Shown: piece after piece, positions 28,434-37,199 of the stretch
How the letters are laid out: each line of letters begins with the position of its first letter
How positions within the stretch are numbered: the stretch's first letter is position 1
Source: Hydrogenophaga sp.
GTDB lineage: Bacteria; Pseudomonadota; Gammaproteobacteria; Burkholderiales; Burkholderiaceae_C
Direction of reading: 5' to 3'
DNA: 37,758 bases
NCBI GenBank assembly: GCA_025458915.1
Contig: JALORL010000008.1
Location: forward strand, 1-37,758
Position numbers and translations under genes: made by a program
The notes under the pieces: model-generated
The model's database searches: none
Told to the model about the DNA's origin: nothing
Seen by the model: only the letters and a program-made list of their open reading frames with translations

Positions 28434-28475
28434 GGCCGGATGGAGCGGCGCCCTGCGCTGAATCTCCATCCGGCC
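28434..28475 (+). repeat. 12-bp inverted repeat after the DUF4148 gene
   Basis: GGCCGGATGGAG at 28434-28445 pairs perfectly with CTCCATCCGGCC at 28464-28475. The 18-base loop contains a smaller GCGC-CCT-GCGC hairpin. No T-run follows. It could protect the 3' end of the mRNA or act as a terminator helped by Rho. It is the first of three hairpins in this 232-base gap. Confidence 0.6.
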
Positions 28476-28496
28476 CGTGCCGGGACCGTGCACACG

Positions 28497-28515
28497 CCGC
28501 ACAGGCGCTGTGCGG
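28497..28515 (+). repeat. 8-bp hairpin, second of three
   Basis: CCGCACAG and CTGTGCGG flank a GCG loop, with a further G-U pair possible outside. No T-run follows. Confidence 0.5.
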
Positions 28516-28519
28516 TCGG

Positions 28520-28546
28520 GCTGGCGCCCTTGCGATCCCCGCCAGC
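28520..28546 (+). repeat. 7-bp hairpin, third of three
   Basis: GCTGGCG at 28520-28526 and CGCCAGC at 28540-28546 flank a 13-base loop. It comes four bases after the second hairpin. A CATAAT at 28603-28608, further toward pldA, could be that gene's -10 element. Confidence 0.45.
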
Positions 28547-28652
28547 GCCGCTGTTCGAATCGCCTGTATTCCGGATGGGAACGTTCTGTCTCCCGGTGTC
28601 TTCATAATGCGCTGGACCCATGGTCCCCTGTTTCGCATGGAGACATTTCCCG

Positions 28653-30029
28653 ATGCCCATCCTCCTTCCCGCTACCTGTGCCCGGCACTGCGCCGCCGCG
28701 TTGTTGCTGTCCCTGGCGATGTTCCCGGGGCTGGTCATGGCGGTTGACGCTCCTGCGGCTGCCGTTGCCCCCGTCGCCCCTGATGGCGAGTTGCGCTACC
28801 GCTGCGGCGCCGATCAGCCGCTGGTGGTGCGGCTGGCTGCAGACCGTGCGCAACTGATCGTTGCCTTGCCCTCCGGACAGGTCCTGGAGCTGCCCGCGCA
28901 ATCCACGCACAGCGGGTTTGCCTACGGCGACGGCCAGCATGTGTTCACCGGGCAGCGCGACATGGCCAGCCTGCAGCTGCAGGGCCAGCCGCCCCTGGTG
29001 TGCGTGCTCGCGAATGCGCCGGCTGTGGCAGCCGCGCCATCGGGCAGCAATGCCGATGCCACCGATCTCTGTCTGCTGGAGCGCTTGCGCAGCATGCCGC
29101 CCACCGCCACCCTGGCCGAGGTGCGCAAGTCCTGTCAGCCATCGGATGCCATCGCGGCCCCTGCCACACCCGGCCAGGCCGCAGACTCTGCCGTTGCAGC
29201 GGGCAGCGCGCCGCCCGAGCCCGAACCAGCTGTGGCGAGCACCAGCAGCCGGCTGGCGGGCGAGTGGGCCGCTTACGACAATCCGTACGCGCTGACGATG
29301 AACCGCCCGTCCTACCTGATCCTTGGCCGCCAGTACACGACCCCCAACGCAGCGCCTTTTGCGGCGGCTTTCCCGGACATTTCTCCTGCGCTGGACCGCA
29401 ACGAAGCCAAATTCCAGATCAGTCTGAAGGCGCCCCTGGCGCTCAACCTGTTCGACGGACGTGCCGATGTGATCGCCGGCTACACCAACCGGTCGTTCTG
29501 GCAGGTGTTCAACAAGGACATTTCTTCACCATTCCGGGAAACCAACCACGAACCCGCAGTCTGGCTGCGCTGGCGCAGCGACTATTCCCTGCTGGGCGGG
29601 CGGTTCCGGGTGTTCAACCTGGGCTTCAACCACCAGTCCAACGGTCAGGCGGGGCCCCTGTCCCGCAGCTGGAACCGGGTGTTTCTGGAAACCCTGTACG
29701 AACGCGGGCCCTTTGCGGTCAACGCCCGGGTGTGGCAGCGCCTGCGCGAGGATGCCACCAAGGATGACAACCCGGACATCACCGATTTCATGGGCCGCTT
29801 CGAACTGACCGGCATCTACCGCCTGGGCGAGAGCGAGTTCAGTGCCCTGTGGCGCCGGAATTTCAGCACGCGCAAGGGCGCTTACCAACTGGACTGGAGC
29901 TACCCGCTGTACAAGAACCTGCGGGGCTATGTGCAGTGGTTCGACGGCTATGGCGAAAGCCTGATCGACTACAACCACCGCACCCGCACGCTGGGCATCG
30001 GCATCCAGCTGGGCGGATGGCTGCTGTGA
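28653..30029 (+). CDS. pldA: MliC-like domain fused to outer-membrane phospholipase A (PldA)
   Basis: This 458-residue exported protein has two parts. After a signal peptide (about 1-30), residues 47-118 resemble the lysozyme inhibitor MliC: YRC near the start, then LPSGQVLELP, SGFAYGDGQHVF, and a closing Cys117 that can pair with Cys51. A Pro/Ala-rich linker with two more Cys (140, 161) follows. From about 200 comes a full OMPLA barrel with SSPFRETNHEPA, catalytic His327 and Ser329 in FNHQSNG, and Asn341 in SRSWNR, spaced as in E. coli PldA, and ending WLL. OMPLA removes acyl chains from phospholipids misplaced in the outer leaflet. The Lys used by MliC against lysozyme appears to be Gln here. 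The start at 28653 has GGAG upstream; an earlier in-frame ATG at 28620 lacks a clean signal. Confidence 0.88.
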   Translation: MPILLPATCARHCAAALLLSLAMFPGLVMAVDAPAAAVAPVAPDGELRYRCGADQPLVVRLAADRAQLIVALPSGQVLELPAQSTHSGFAYGDGQHVFTGQRDMASLQLQGQPPLVCVLANAPAVAAAPSGSNADATDLCLLERLRSMPPTATLAEVRKSCQPSDAIAAPATPGQAADSAVAAGSAPPEPEPAVASTSSRLAGEWAAYDNPYALTMNRPSYLILGRQYTTPNAAPFAAAFPDISPALDRNEAKFQISLKAPLALNLFDGRADVIAGYTNRSFWQVFNKDISSPFRETNHEPAVWLRWRSDYSLLGGRFRVFNLGFNHQSNGQAGPLSRSWNRVFLETLYERGPFAVNARVWQRLREDATKDDNPDITDFMGRFELTGIYRLGESEFSALWRRNFSTRKGAYQLDWSYPLYKNLRGYVQWFDGYGESLIDYNHRTRTLGIGIQLGGWLL

Positions 30030-30162
30030 AGGGTTGGACTGGACATTCAGGGGGCACTGCCCGAACCACGGCGAACGGTAGCGCGACTGCAGGCGCATCC
30101 GGCAGCGCGCCCTCCAGGCAGACCGATCAAAGGCCAGCCTTGTGTGGCGAAAGATCCAGGCG

Positions 30163-30735
30163 ATGACCTTGCACGGCCACTCTCCCGTTCCTTCTACCGC
30201 TGACCGGTGGAGGCTGGCTGCTCTTGCCTGGTTGCTGTGCATGCTGTTCGTTGCCGGTGCGGTCGCTGCCGAACCTCGGACCGCCCATCGGGAACGTGCC
30301 AGTGATCCAGTGTATGTGGCGGAGGTGACGCGAATCTTCGACGGGGACACCCTGTGGGTACGTCCCGCAGCCGGCGGGCGCTACCGAAAGCTGCGGATCG
30401 AGGGCATTGATGCCCCCGAAATATGTCAAGCGGGCGGCGTGGCCTCACGCGATGCGCTGGAGCGCATGGTTCGGGGTGTTCCGGTGACGGTGGAGGTGCG
30501 CCGCCACGACAAATATGGCCGGGCGTTGGCCAGATTGCGCGTGGAAGGACAGGACGTTGCAGCGCGCCTGGTGAGCGAAGGCCATGCATGGTCGTACCGG
30601 TGGCAGCGCAACCAGGGCCCTTATGCAAGGGAAGAAGGGCTTGCTCGGCGCGAGCGCAGGGGCCTGTTTGCGGAGGCTGAGGCCGAACCGCCGCGGCAGT
30701 TCAGACAGCGCCACGGGCCGTGCCGGCAGCCTTGA
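30163..30735 (+). CDS. Exported thermonuclease-like (SNase) nuclease
   Basis: This staphylococcal-nuclease-fold protein of about 190 residues probably cuts DNA or RNA outside the cytoplasm. A signal peptide or anchor (LAALAWLLCMLFVAGAVAAE) ends near residue 37. The nuclease core has VTRIFDGDTLWV with the Ca-binding Asp region, LRIEGIDAPE with the catalytic Arg and Glu, and DKYGRALARL with the second catalytic Arg. The tail is basic and Arg-rich. A GTG at 30142 in the same frame is an alternative start. It lies 133 bases after pldA on the same strand and converges with moeB. The 30030-30162 gap shows nothing I can name. Confidence 0.88.
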   Translation: MTLHGHSPVPSTADRWRLAALAWLLCMLFVAGAVAAEPRTAHRERASDPVYVAEVTRIFDGDTLWVRPAAGGRYRKLRIEGIDAPEICQAGGVASRDALERMVRGVPVTVEVRRHDKYGRALARLRVEGQDVAARLVSEGHAWSYRWQRNQGPYAREEGLARRERRGLFAEAEAEPPRQFRQRHGPCRQP

Positions 30736-30756
30736 CCCGGCCTGGCCTCCCCTGGT

Positions 30757-31536
30757 TCAGTCTGCTTGCTGGAGCGCAGCCCGGTTGCTGGTGGCGCCGC
30801 ATACCGGGCATCGGGGGTTGTGGGGCAGGGCGATCTCGTGGAATGCCATGTCCCGCCCGTCGACCATCAGAAGGCGCCCCACGAGCCTGGACCCCATGCC
30901 CGTCAGTAGCTTGATGGTTTCGGCCGCTTGCAGGGTGCCCACGATGCCGACCAAAGGCGCGAAAACCCCCATGGTGGCGCACCGGGTTTCCTCCACGGCG
31001 GTGCTCTCGGGGAACACGCAGGCGTAGCAGGGACTGTCTGGCTGGCGGGGGTCGTACACGCTGAGCTGGCCATCCATTCGGATGGCAGCACCGGAGACCA
31101 GCGGCTTTCCAGCTACCACGCAGGCGCGGTTGATGGCGTGGCGGGTCTCGAAGTTGTCGGTGCAGTCGACGACCACATCCGCCATCTTCACCTGGTGGGA
31201 CAACAACCCGGCATCGGCCCGCGTCACGATCGCTTCAACCACCGGATCGGGGTTGATTTCGGCAATGGCCTGCTGCGCGGACTGCGCCTTGGGCTGGCCC
31301 AGGCGGGCCAGATTGTGCGCAATCTGCCGTTGCAGGTTGGTTTCGTCCACCGTGTCGTGGTCGATGAGCGTGATATGACCCACGCCGGCGCTGCCAAGGT
31401 ATAGCGCCACCGGTGAACCCAGCCCACCCGCGCCCACCACCAGCACCCTGGAGGCCAGGAGCTTGTCCTGTCCCTCGACACCCAGCTCGTTGAGCAGGAT
31501 GTGGCGGGAGTAACGCAGGAGCTGGGCGTCGTTCAA
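30757..31536 (-). CDS. moeB: MoeB/ThiF-family adenylyltransferase
   Basis: This E1-like enzyme adenylates the C-terminal Gly of a small sulfur-carrier protein (MoaD for molybdopterin or ThiS for thiamin). Seen are RYSRHILL at the N-terminus, the nucleotide-binding GAGGLGSPVALYL, DHDTVDETNLQRQ with the Arg finger, DCTDNFETRHAINRAC, and two Cys pairs for zinc (CYAC and CPVC). EETRCATMGVFAPLVGI carries a further conserved Cys. The 259 residues contain no C-terminal rhodanese domain. No moa or thi genes are near, so the partner cannot be fixed; MoeB is the customary name. It lies 33 bases downstream of the S41 protease gene. Confidence 0.9.
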   Translation of the reverse strand: MNDAQLLRYSRHILLNELGVEGQDKLLASRVLVVGAGGLGSPVALYLGSAGVGHITLIDHDTVDETNLQRQIAHNLARLGQPKAQSAQQAIAEINPDPVVEAIVTRADAGLLSHQVKMADVVVDCTDNFETRHAINRACVVAGKPLVSGAAIRMDGQLSVYDPRQPDSPCYACVFPESTAVEETRCATMGVFAPLVGIVGTLQAAETIKLLTGMGSRLVGRLLMVDGRDMAFHEIALPHNPRCPVCGATSNRAALQQAD

Positions 31537-31569
31537 GGGCAGGTCGGTGTGGCGCGGGGCGCTCCACCG

Positions 31570-33054
31570 TCAGTTGCTGGCTTTTTCTTCCGTGCGCACC
31601 GATTGTGTCTTGCTGGCGATGACCGATTGCCCCTTCAGGTGGTTGAGCGCCTGACGCAACTGGAAGTCTTGCTCGCTGCCAAATTCCGGCACAAGTCGCT
31701 GGCCAGGATTTTTGCGGGCCTCTTCCTCCAGGCGCTGGCGGGCCTGTTCGCGCTCGGTTTCCCGCTGCTGCTCAGCAGCGCGCTGGGCATCCGTCATGGG
31801 GGCCGCCGGTGCACTGCCATTGCCCAGGTGTTTTTGCAGATCGGCTTCCCGGGTGCGCAGCCCGGAGAACACATTGCCGTCGGCGGTTTCGTCGACCAGG
31901 ATGTCGGGCACGATGCCCTTGGCCTGGATCGATTTGCCCAGCGGCGTGTAGTAGCGCGCCGTGGTGAGCTTTAGCCCGGTGTCCGGACCGAGTGGTCGTA
32001 CGGTTTGCACCGACCCCTTGCCAAACGTCTGGCTGCCCATGATGGTGGCCCGTTTGTGGTCCTGCAGAGCGCCGGCCACGATTTCGCTGGCAGAAGCAGA
32101 ACCTTCGTTGACCAACACCACCAGAGGTACCCCGCGCAGAGCGCCTTTGGTGGTTTCTGTGAGGCGCCGGATCGGATCGGGGCCACCGCGGCGCAGGTAG
32201 TGCTGTGGCACGGCCTTGTAAACGAATTTGCTTTCCTCCAATTGGCCGTTCGTGGACACCACGGTCACGTTCTCAGGCAGGAAAGCAGCCGAAAGCGCCA
32301 CGGCTGCATCGAGCAGGCCCCCGGGGTCGTTGCGCAGGTCGAGCACCAGACCTTTCAGGTTGGGGTCCGCCTTGTAGATGTCTTCCACCTTGCGCGCAAA
32401 ATCCTCGACAGTGCGCTCCTGGAACTGGGAGACACGCACCCAGGCGTATCCGGGCTCCACCACCCTGGCCTTCACGCTTTGGGTCTTGATTTCTTCCCGG
32501 GTGATGGTGACCGGGAACGTGCGGTTCTCGTCCTTGCGGAAGATGGTGAGCAGCACCTTGGTCCGCGGCTCGCCCCGCATGAGCTTGACGGCGTCGTTGA
32601 TCGACAGCCCTTTGACCATGGTGTCGTCGATCTTGGTGATCAGGTCACCGGTTTTGAGCCCTGCCCGGAACGCGGGTGAATCCTCGATGGGAGACACCAC
32701 CTTCACCAGACCGTCTTCCATGGTGATTTCAATGCCCACGCCCACAAAGCGACCGCTGGTGCCCTCGCGGAATTCCCTGAACGACTTCTTGTCGAAGTAC
32801 TGGGAGTGCGGGTCGAGACTGGCCACCATACCGGAGATGGCGTCGGAAATGAGTTTTTTCTCGTCGACGGGCTCCACATAGTCGCTCTTGACCATGCCGA
32901 ACACAGCCGCGAGTTGCTGGAGCTCTTCCAGTGGTAGCGGCGCCATGGTGCTGCGGGCCACAGCCTGAAACTGCACCGTGGTCAGCGCCCCAGCCACCGC
33001 ACCGATGGCGACCCAGCCTGCGATTCTCAGCTTGTGACTCACTTGTTTGCCCAT
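31570..33054 (-). CDS. ctpA: S41-family C-terminal processing peptidase
   Basis: This periplasmic protease of 494 residues trims or degrades proteins from their C-termini. An N-terminal anchor or signal (IAGWVAIGAVAGALTT) is followed by a helical region with YVEPVDEKKL and SLDPHSQYFD. The PDZ domain (FVGVGIEITMEDGLVKVVSP to GLKTGDLITKIDD) comes next, then the catalytic core with LVLDLRNDPGG, the nucleophile in NEGSASASEI and the general-base Lys in SQTFGKGSVQT. A charged Gln/Arg/Glu-rich tail of about 80 residues ends the protein. AGGA lies upstream of the ATG at 33054. A TATATT on the minus strand (33116-33111) is a possible -10. It follows gpmA on the same strand, a frequent pairing. Confidence 0.93.
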   Translation of the reverse strand: MGKQVSHKLRIAGWVAIGAVAGALTTVQFQAVARSTMAPLPLEELQQLAAVFGMVKSDYVEPVDEKKLISDAISGMVASLDPHSQYFDKKSFREFREGTSGRFVGVGIEITMEDGLVKVVSPIEDSPAFRAGLKTGDLITKIDDTMVKGLSINDAVKLMRGEPRTKVLLTIFRKDENRTFPVTITREEIKTQSVKARVVEPGYAWVRVSQFQERTVEDFARKVEDIYKADPNLKGLVLDLRNDPGGLLDAAVALSAAFLPENVTVVSTNGQLEESKFVYKAVPQHYLRRGGPDPIRRLTETTKGALRGVPLVVLVNEGSASASEIVAGALQDHKRATIMGSQTFGKGSVQTVRPLGPDTGLKLTTARYYTPLGKSIQAKGIVPDILVDETADGNVFSGLRTREADLQKHLGNGSAPAAPMTDAQRAAEQQRETEREQARQRLEEEARKNPGQRLVPEFGSEQDFQLRQALNHLKGQSVIASKTQSVRTEEKASN

Positions 33055-33219
33055 CGAAGTATCCTGAAGTAAACGCCAGCGCCATGCCTGCATTGGCCCA
33101 CTGGCGAGCCAATATACACCTTGGAGCGCCCCACCGATCCCGGGTTCCGCAAACCCTGTCACGGTGGTCAGATGTGCCGTGGCGCTACCCGCCGATCGGT
33201 GACGGGAGAGCCTGGGACT

Positions 33220-33963
33220 TCAGGCCTTTCCCTGGGCGGCTACCGCAGCAGCGGCCTGTGCGATCGCCGCTGCGTCTCCCAGGTAGTTCCGGCTGATGGG
33301 TTGCAGTGCAGCGTCGAGTTCATACACCAGCGGGATGCCGTTGGGGATGTTCAGATTGACGATGTCGGCATCCGAAATGCCGTCCAGGTACTTCACCAGC
33401 GCCCGGATGCTGTTCCCGTGGGCGGCCACCACCACCCGTTTTCCGGAACGGATGGCCGGTGCCATGGACTCGTTCCAGAAGGGCAGGACCCGGGCGACCG
33501 TATCTTTCAGGCACTCGGTCAGAGGGACATCGCCGGGTTGCAGTTTCTCGTAACGGCGGTCGCCACGCTCGCTGCGCGGATCTCCCGGCTCGAGGGCGGG
33601 CGGCGGGGTGTCGTAGCTGCGGCGCCAGATGAGAACCTGCTCGTCCCCGTACTGCTTGGCCATGTCGGTCTTGTTCAAGCCCTGCAAGGCGCCATAGTGG
33701 CGTTCATTCAGGCGCCAGCTGTGGACCACCGGCAGCCAGGTGCGGTCCATTTCGTCCAGCACGTGCCACAGGGTGCGGGTGGCGCGCTTGAGCACGCTGG
33801 TGTAGGCCAGGTCAAAGTCATAGCCCTCGGCTTTCAGCAGCCGGCCGGCGTTCTTGGCCTGCTCCAGCCCGGTGGGCGTGAGGTCCACGTCGGTCCACCC
33901 GGTGAAGCGGTTTTCAAGGTTCCAGGTGGATTCGCCGTGGCGAATGAGAACAAGTTTGTACAT
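33220..33963 (-). CDS. gpmA: 2,3-bisphosphoglycerate-dependent phosphoglycerate mutase GpmA
   Basis: GpmA interconverts 3- and 2-phosphoglycerate in glycolysis and gluconeogenesis. The catalytic phospho-histidine lies in [10 protein letters not shown] at the N-terminus. [39 protein letters not shown] and the second His in [17 protein letters not shown] follow. The 247 residues are normal for the cofactor-dependent class, with an Ala-rich tail. The start at 33963 gives [12 protein letters not shown]. The frame is open further upstream without similarity. It diverges from the rhodanese gene, with 137 bases between starts. The 165 bases between gpmA and the protease start hold only the weak promoter candidate noted for the protease. 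Confidence 0.97.
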   Translation of the reverse strand: MYKLVLIRHGESTWNLENRFTGWTDVDLTPTGLEQAKNAGRLLKAEGYDFDLAYTSVLKRATRTLWHVLDEMDRTWLPVVHSWRLNERHYGALQGLNKTDMAKQYGDEQVLIWRRSYDTPPPALEPGDPRSERGDRRYEKLQPGDVPLTECLKDTVARVLPFWNESMAPAIRSGKRVVVAAHGNSIRALVKYLDGISDADIVNLNIPNGIPLVYELDAALQPISRNYLGDAAAIAQAAAAVAAQGKA

Positions 33964-34100
33964 GGGGCGGGGTTCGGTTGAAGCGGAATTGGCGCCAGTC
34001 CTGCGGGTTTCCTGCGGCGCCTGGCGGATCTGTGGCCCGGTGGGCGGGACAGAACAGCCAAGCATTTTAGAATCCCGAGTTGTCTTGAAAGGATGGACCT

Positions 34101-34511
34101 GTGAGTTTCTTCATTGAAAACTGGATTCTGATTGCGGTGGCGTTCGCCTCCGGGGCGATGCTGGTGTGGCCGGCCGTTTCGGCGGGCGGGCGCACCGGGT
34201 CCATCAAACCCACCGACGCCGTGATGCTCATCAACCGGGAAAAGGCCGTGGTGGTCGACGTTTGCGAGCCCAGCGAGTTCGCTGCCGGGCACGTGATCGG
34301 CGCCAGGAACATCCCTCTGGCCGATCTGGAGGCGAAGTTGCCCGGTGCCGTGAAAAACAAGGCCACGCCCGTGATCCTTGTGTGCGCGACCGGCGCGAGG
34401 TCCAACCGGGCCATGGGCATTGCCAAGAAGCTGGGTTACGAGAAGGCGCAATCCCTCTCCGGCGGCATGGGCGCCTGGCGGGGTGCCAGCCTGCCGGTGG
34501 AAAAGGCCTGA
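34101..34511 (+). CDS. Membrane-anchored rhodanese-domain protein (YibN-like)
   Basis: This single-domain sulfurtransferase of 136 residues has one N-terminal membrane helix ([19 protein letters not shown]). The rhodanese fold then shows [25 protein letters not shown], the active-site loop [11 protein letters not shown] with the persulfide Cys, and [10 protein letters not shown]. The start is a GTG at 34101 with AAGGA upstream. It is the first gene of rhodanese-grxC-secB-gpsA, an order shared with many proteobacteria (yibN-grxC-secB-gpsA in E. coli). Its natural sulfur donor and acceptor are unknown. Confidence 0.93.
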   Translation: MSFFIENWILIAVAFASGAMLVWPAVSAGGRTGSIKPTDAVMLINREKAVVVDVCEPSEFAAGHVIGARNIPLADLEAKLPGAVKNKATPVILVCATGARSNRAMGIAKKLGYEKAQSLSGGMGAWRGASLPVEKA

Positions 34512-34546
34512 TCATTTCGCCCGTTGTGAACCAGTCAGGAGAGAAG

Positions 34547-34804
34547 ATGGCCAGTGTGAAGATGTACACCAGCGCGTATTGCCCGTACTGCAGCCGAGCC
34601 AAGGCGCTGTTGCAGCGTCATGGTGTGCAGGAACTGGAAGAGGTATTCGTGGACGGACAGCCCGCCCTGCGGGCCCACATGACGGAGCTGACTGGCCGAA
34701 CCAGCGTGCCGCAGATCTTCATTGGTGACACACACGTGGGTGGTTGCGACGACATTCATGCGCTGGACGCGCGCGGAGAACTCGTGCCCATGCTGCGTGC
34801 CTGA
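34547..34804 (+). CDS. grxC: Glutaredoxin 3
   Basis: This 85-residue dithiol glutaredoxin reduces disulfides with glutathione. It shows the active site YCPYCSRAK, the cis-Pro segment RTSVPQIFIG and the glutathione-binding GGCDDIHALDARGEL. AGGAG lies nine bases before the ATG at 34547. It sits between the rhodanese gene (35 bases upstream) and secB, as in E. coli. A hairpin terminator in the following gap may end the rhodanese-grxC transcript. Confidence 0.96.
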   Translation: MASVKMYTSAYCPYCSRAKALLQRHGVQELEEVFVDGQPALRAHMTELTGRTSVPQIFIGDTHVGGCDDIHALDARGELVPMLRA

Positions 34805-34830
34805 TCCGGTACGGAGCAACCGCCCCGGGC

Positions 34831-34839
34831 TGACATAAT
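34831..34839 (+). promoter_or_regulatory. Extended -10 promoter candidate for secB
   Basis: TGACATAAT matches an extended -10 (TGn plus CATAAT), which can work without a good -35; none is seen. Transcription would start near 34846, just before the terminator hairpin. Confidence 0.5.
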
Positions 34840-34852
34840 CTCCCGGTCAGCG

Positions 34853-34888
34853 CCCGCTGCAGAAACCACTCGGCAGCGGGTTTTTTTT
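34853..34888 (+). terminator. Rho-independent terminator between grxC and secB
   Basis: CCCGCTGC and GCAGCGGG form a perfect 8-bp stem around a 12-base loop, followed directly by eight Ts. It can end the rhodanese-grxC message. Because the secB promoter candidate lies upstream of it, it could also act within the secB leader. Confidence 0.85.
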
Positions 34889-34910
34889 CGTTTTCTTCCG
34901 AGAGTCCACC

Positions 34911-35369
34911 ATGGCCGACAACCAAGAACCCACTTTCCAGATCCAGCGCGTCTACCTCAAGGAGGCGTCTCTGGAGCAACCCAACTCCCCGGCCATCCTG
35001 CTGGAGCAGGAGCAGCCCTCTGTGGACATCCAGCTGGGCGTGGAAGCTTCGCCAGCCGCCGATGGCGTGTACGAGATCTGTGTGACCGCCACTGTCACCA
35101 CCAAGATCAAGGACAAGACGGTGTTCCTGGTGGAAGTCAAGCAGGCCGGCATTTTCGAGATCCGCAACCTGCCAGAGGAGCAGATGGGTCCGATCATGGG
35201 CATCGCCTGCCCGCAAATCGTTTATCCCTACCTGCGCTCCAACGTGGCCGACCTGATCCAGCGCGGCGGCTTCCCGCCGGTGCATCTGGCCGAAATCAAC
35301 TTCCAGGCCATGTACGAACAGCAGCAGGCCCAGGCTGCGCAGGACGCGCCGCGCATCGTCACCCAGTAA
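34911..35369 (+). CDS. secB: Protein-export chaperone SecB
   Basis: SecB holds precursor proteins unfolded and delivers them to SecA. The 152-residue protein has the family landmarks [47 protein letters not shown], the SecA-contact acidic region near [42 protein letters not shown] split over two strands, and a Gln/Ala-rich tail. The start at 34911 follows a T-rich segment and GAGAG. It precedes gpsA by 18 bases, so the two are co-transcribed, as in E. coli. Confidence 0.97.
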   Translation: MADNQEPTFQIQRVYLKEASLEQPNSPAILLEQEQPSVDIQLGVEASPAADGVYEICVTATVTTKIKDKTVFLVEVKQAGIFEIRNLPEEQMGPIMGIACPQIVYPYLRSNVADLIQRGGFPPVHLAEINFQAMYEQQQAQAAQDAPRIVTQ

Positions 35370-35387
35370 CGCAAACGCCCACGTGCC

Positions 35388-36416
35388 ATGAAGCTTGCGG
35401 TGCTGGGGGCGGGCGCCTGGGGCACGGCGCTGGCGGTCAATGCCGCCAGCCGGTCCGACTCGGGTCTTTCGGTGAGCCTGTGGGCCCGCGATTCCGATCA
35501 ACGGGACGCCATGCGGGCCGTACGGGAGAACCGGCGGTACTTGCCCGGTGTGGCATTGCCCGCAGATCTCGAACTCGGGTTTTTCCCTGCGGATGGCCCT
35601 GCCGGCGCCGCGCTGGCCAGGTTCGGTGACGCCGATCTGGTTGTCATCGGAACACCGATGTCTGCCTTGCGGGGCATGCTGATTGCGTTGCGTGACCACT
35701 CTGGGCCCGTCGCGTGGTTGTGCAAGGGCTTTGAAGCGTCGCTCGCGGGGCAACCCGGGTTGCTCGGTCATGAGGTGTGCGCCCAGGTGGCGCCAGCCTT
35801 GCGGGTCGGTGTGTTGAGCGGGCCCAGCTTCGCGCTCGAGGTGGCCCGGGGTCAGCCCACGGCTCTGGTGGCTGCCAGCGAACATGCCCACGTGCGTGAT
35901 GCGCTGGTGGCAGCCTTCCACGGACCCACGTTGCGCGTGTATGCCAATGAGGATGTGGTGGGCGTTGAAGTGGGCGGCGCCGTGAAGAACGTGCTGGCCA
36001 TTGCCACGGGTCTGTGCGACGGCCTGGGCCTGGGCCTGAACGCACGCGCTGCACTGGTGACCCGGGGGCTGGCGGAAATGACGCGGCTTGGCCTGGCCCT
36101 GGGGGCGCGGGCAGAGACCTTCATGGGGCTGTCGGGTCTGGGTGACCTGGTGCTCACGGCCACGGGTGACCTGTCGCGCAACCGGCAGGTTGGGCAGCGG
36201 CTGGCGCAGGGGCAGAGCCTGCGGCAGGCGGTGGACGCCCTGGGGCACGTGGCCGAAGGGGTGTACAGCGCCCACACCGTGGTGCAGCGGGCCCAGTTGC
36301 TGGGCGTGGACATGCCCATCAGTTCTGCGGTGGTGGCCTTGCTGCAAGGACGGCTGGCCCCGGATCAGGCATTGAAGGCGCTGATGGGGCGCGACCCCAA
36401 GGACGAAGCGCTGTAG
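35388..36416 (+). CDS. gpsA: Glycerol-3-phosphate dehydrogenase [NAD(P)+] GpsA
   Basis: GpsA reduces dihydroxyacetone phosphate to sn-glycerol 3-phosphate, the backbone of phospholipids. The nucleotide-binding [10 protein letters not shown] opens the protein. [40 protein letters not shown], the catalytic Lys region [13 protein letters not shown], and [16 protein letters not shown] with [14 protein letters not shown] follow. The 342 residues are standard. It is the last gene of the rhodanese-grxC-secB-gpsA group and converges with panC, with 24 bases between the stops. Confidence 0.96.
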   Translation: MKLAVLGAGAWGTALAVNAASRSDSGLSVSLWARDSDQRDAMRAVRENRRYLPGVALPADLELGFFPADGPAGAALARFGDADLVVIGTPMSALRGMLIALRDHSGPVAWLCKGFEASLAGQPGLLGHEVCAQVAPALRVGVLSGPSFALEVARGQPTALVAASEHAHVRDALVAAFHGPTLRVYANEDVVGVEVGGAVKNVLAIATGLCDGLGLGLNARAALVTRGLAEMTRLGLALGARAETFMGLSGLGDLVLTATGDLSRNRQVGQRLAQGQSLRQAVDALGHVAEGVYSAHTVVQRAQLLGVDMPISSAVVALLQGRLAPDQALKALMGRDPKDEAL

Positions 36417-36440
36417 CGATCCGGCCCGGACGGGCAAGCG

Positions 36441-37199
<759 letters not shown>

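Noticed and set aside
34719-36437. 572-codon open frame on the minus strand
   Set aside because: It is antisense to secB and gpsA, both well-conserved proteins; its composition is rich in His, Gln, Arg and Gly as in shadow frames.
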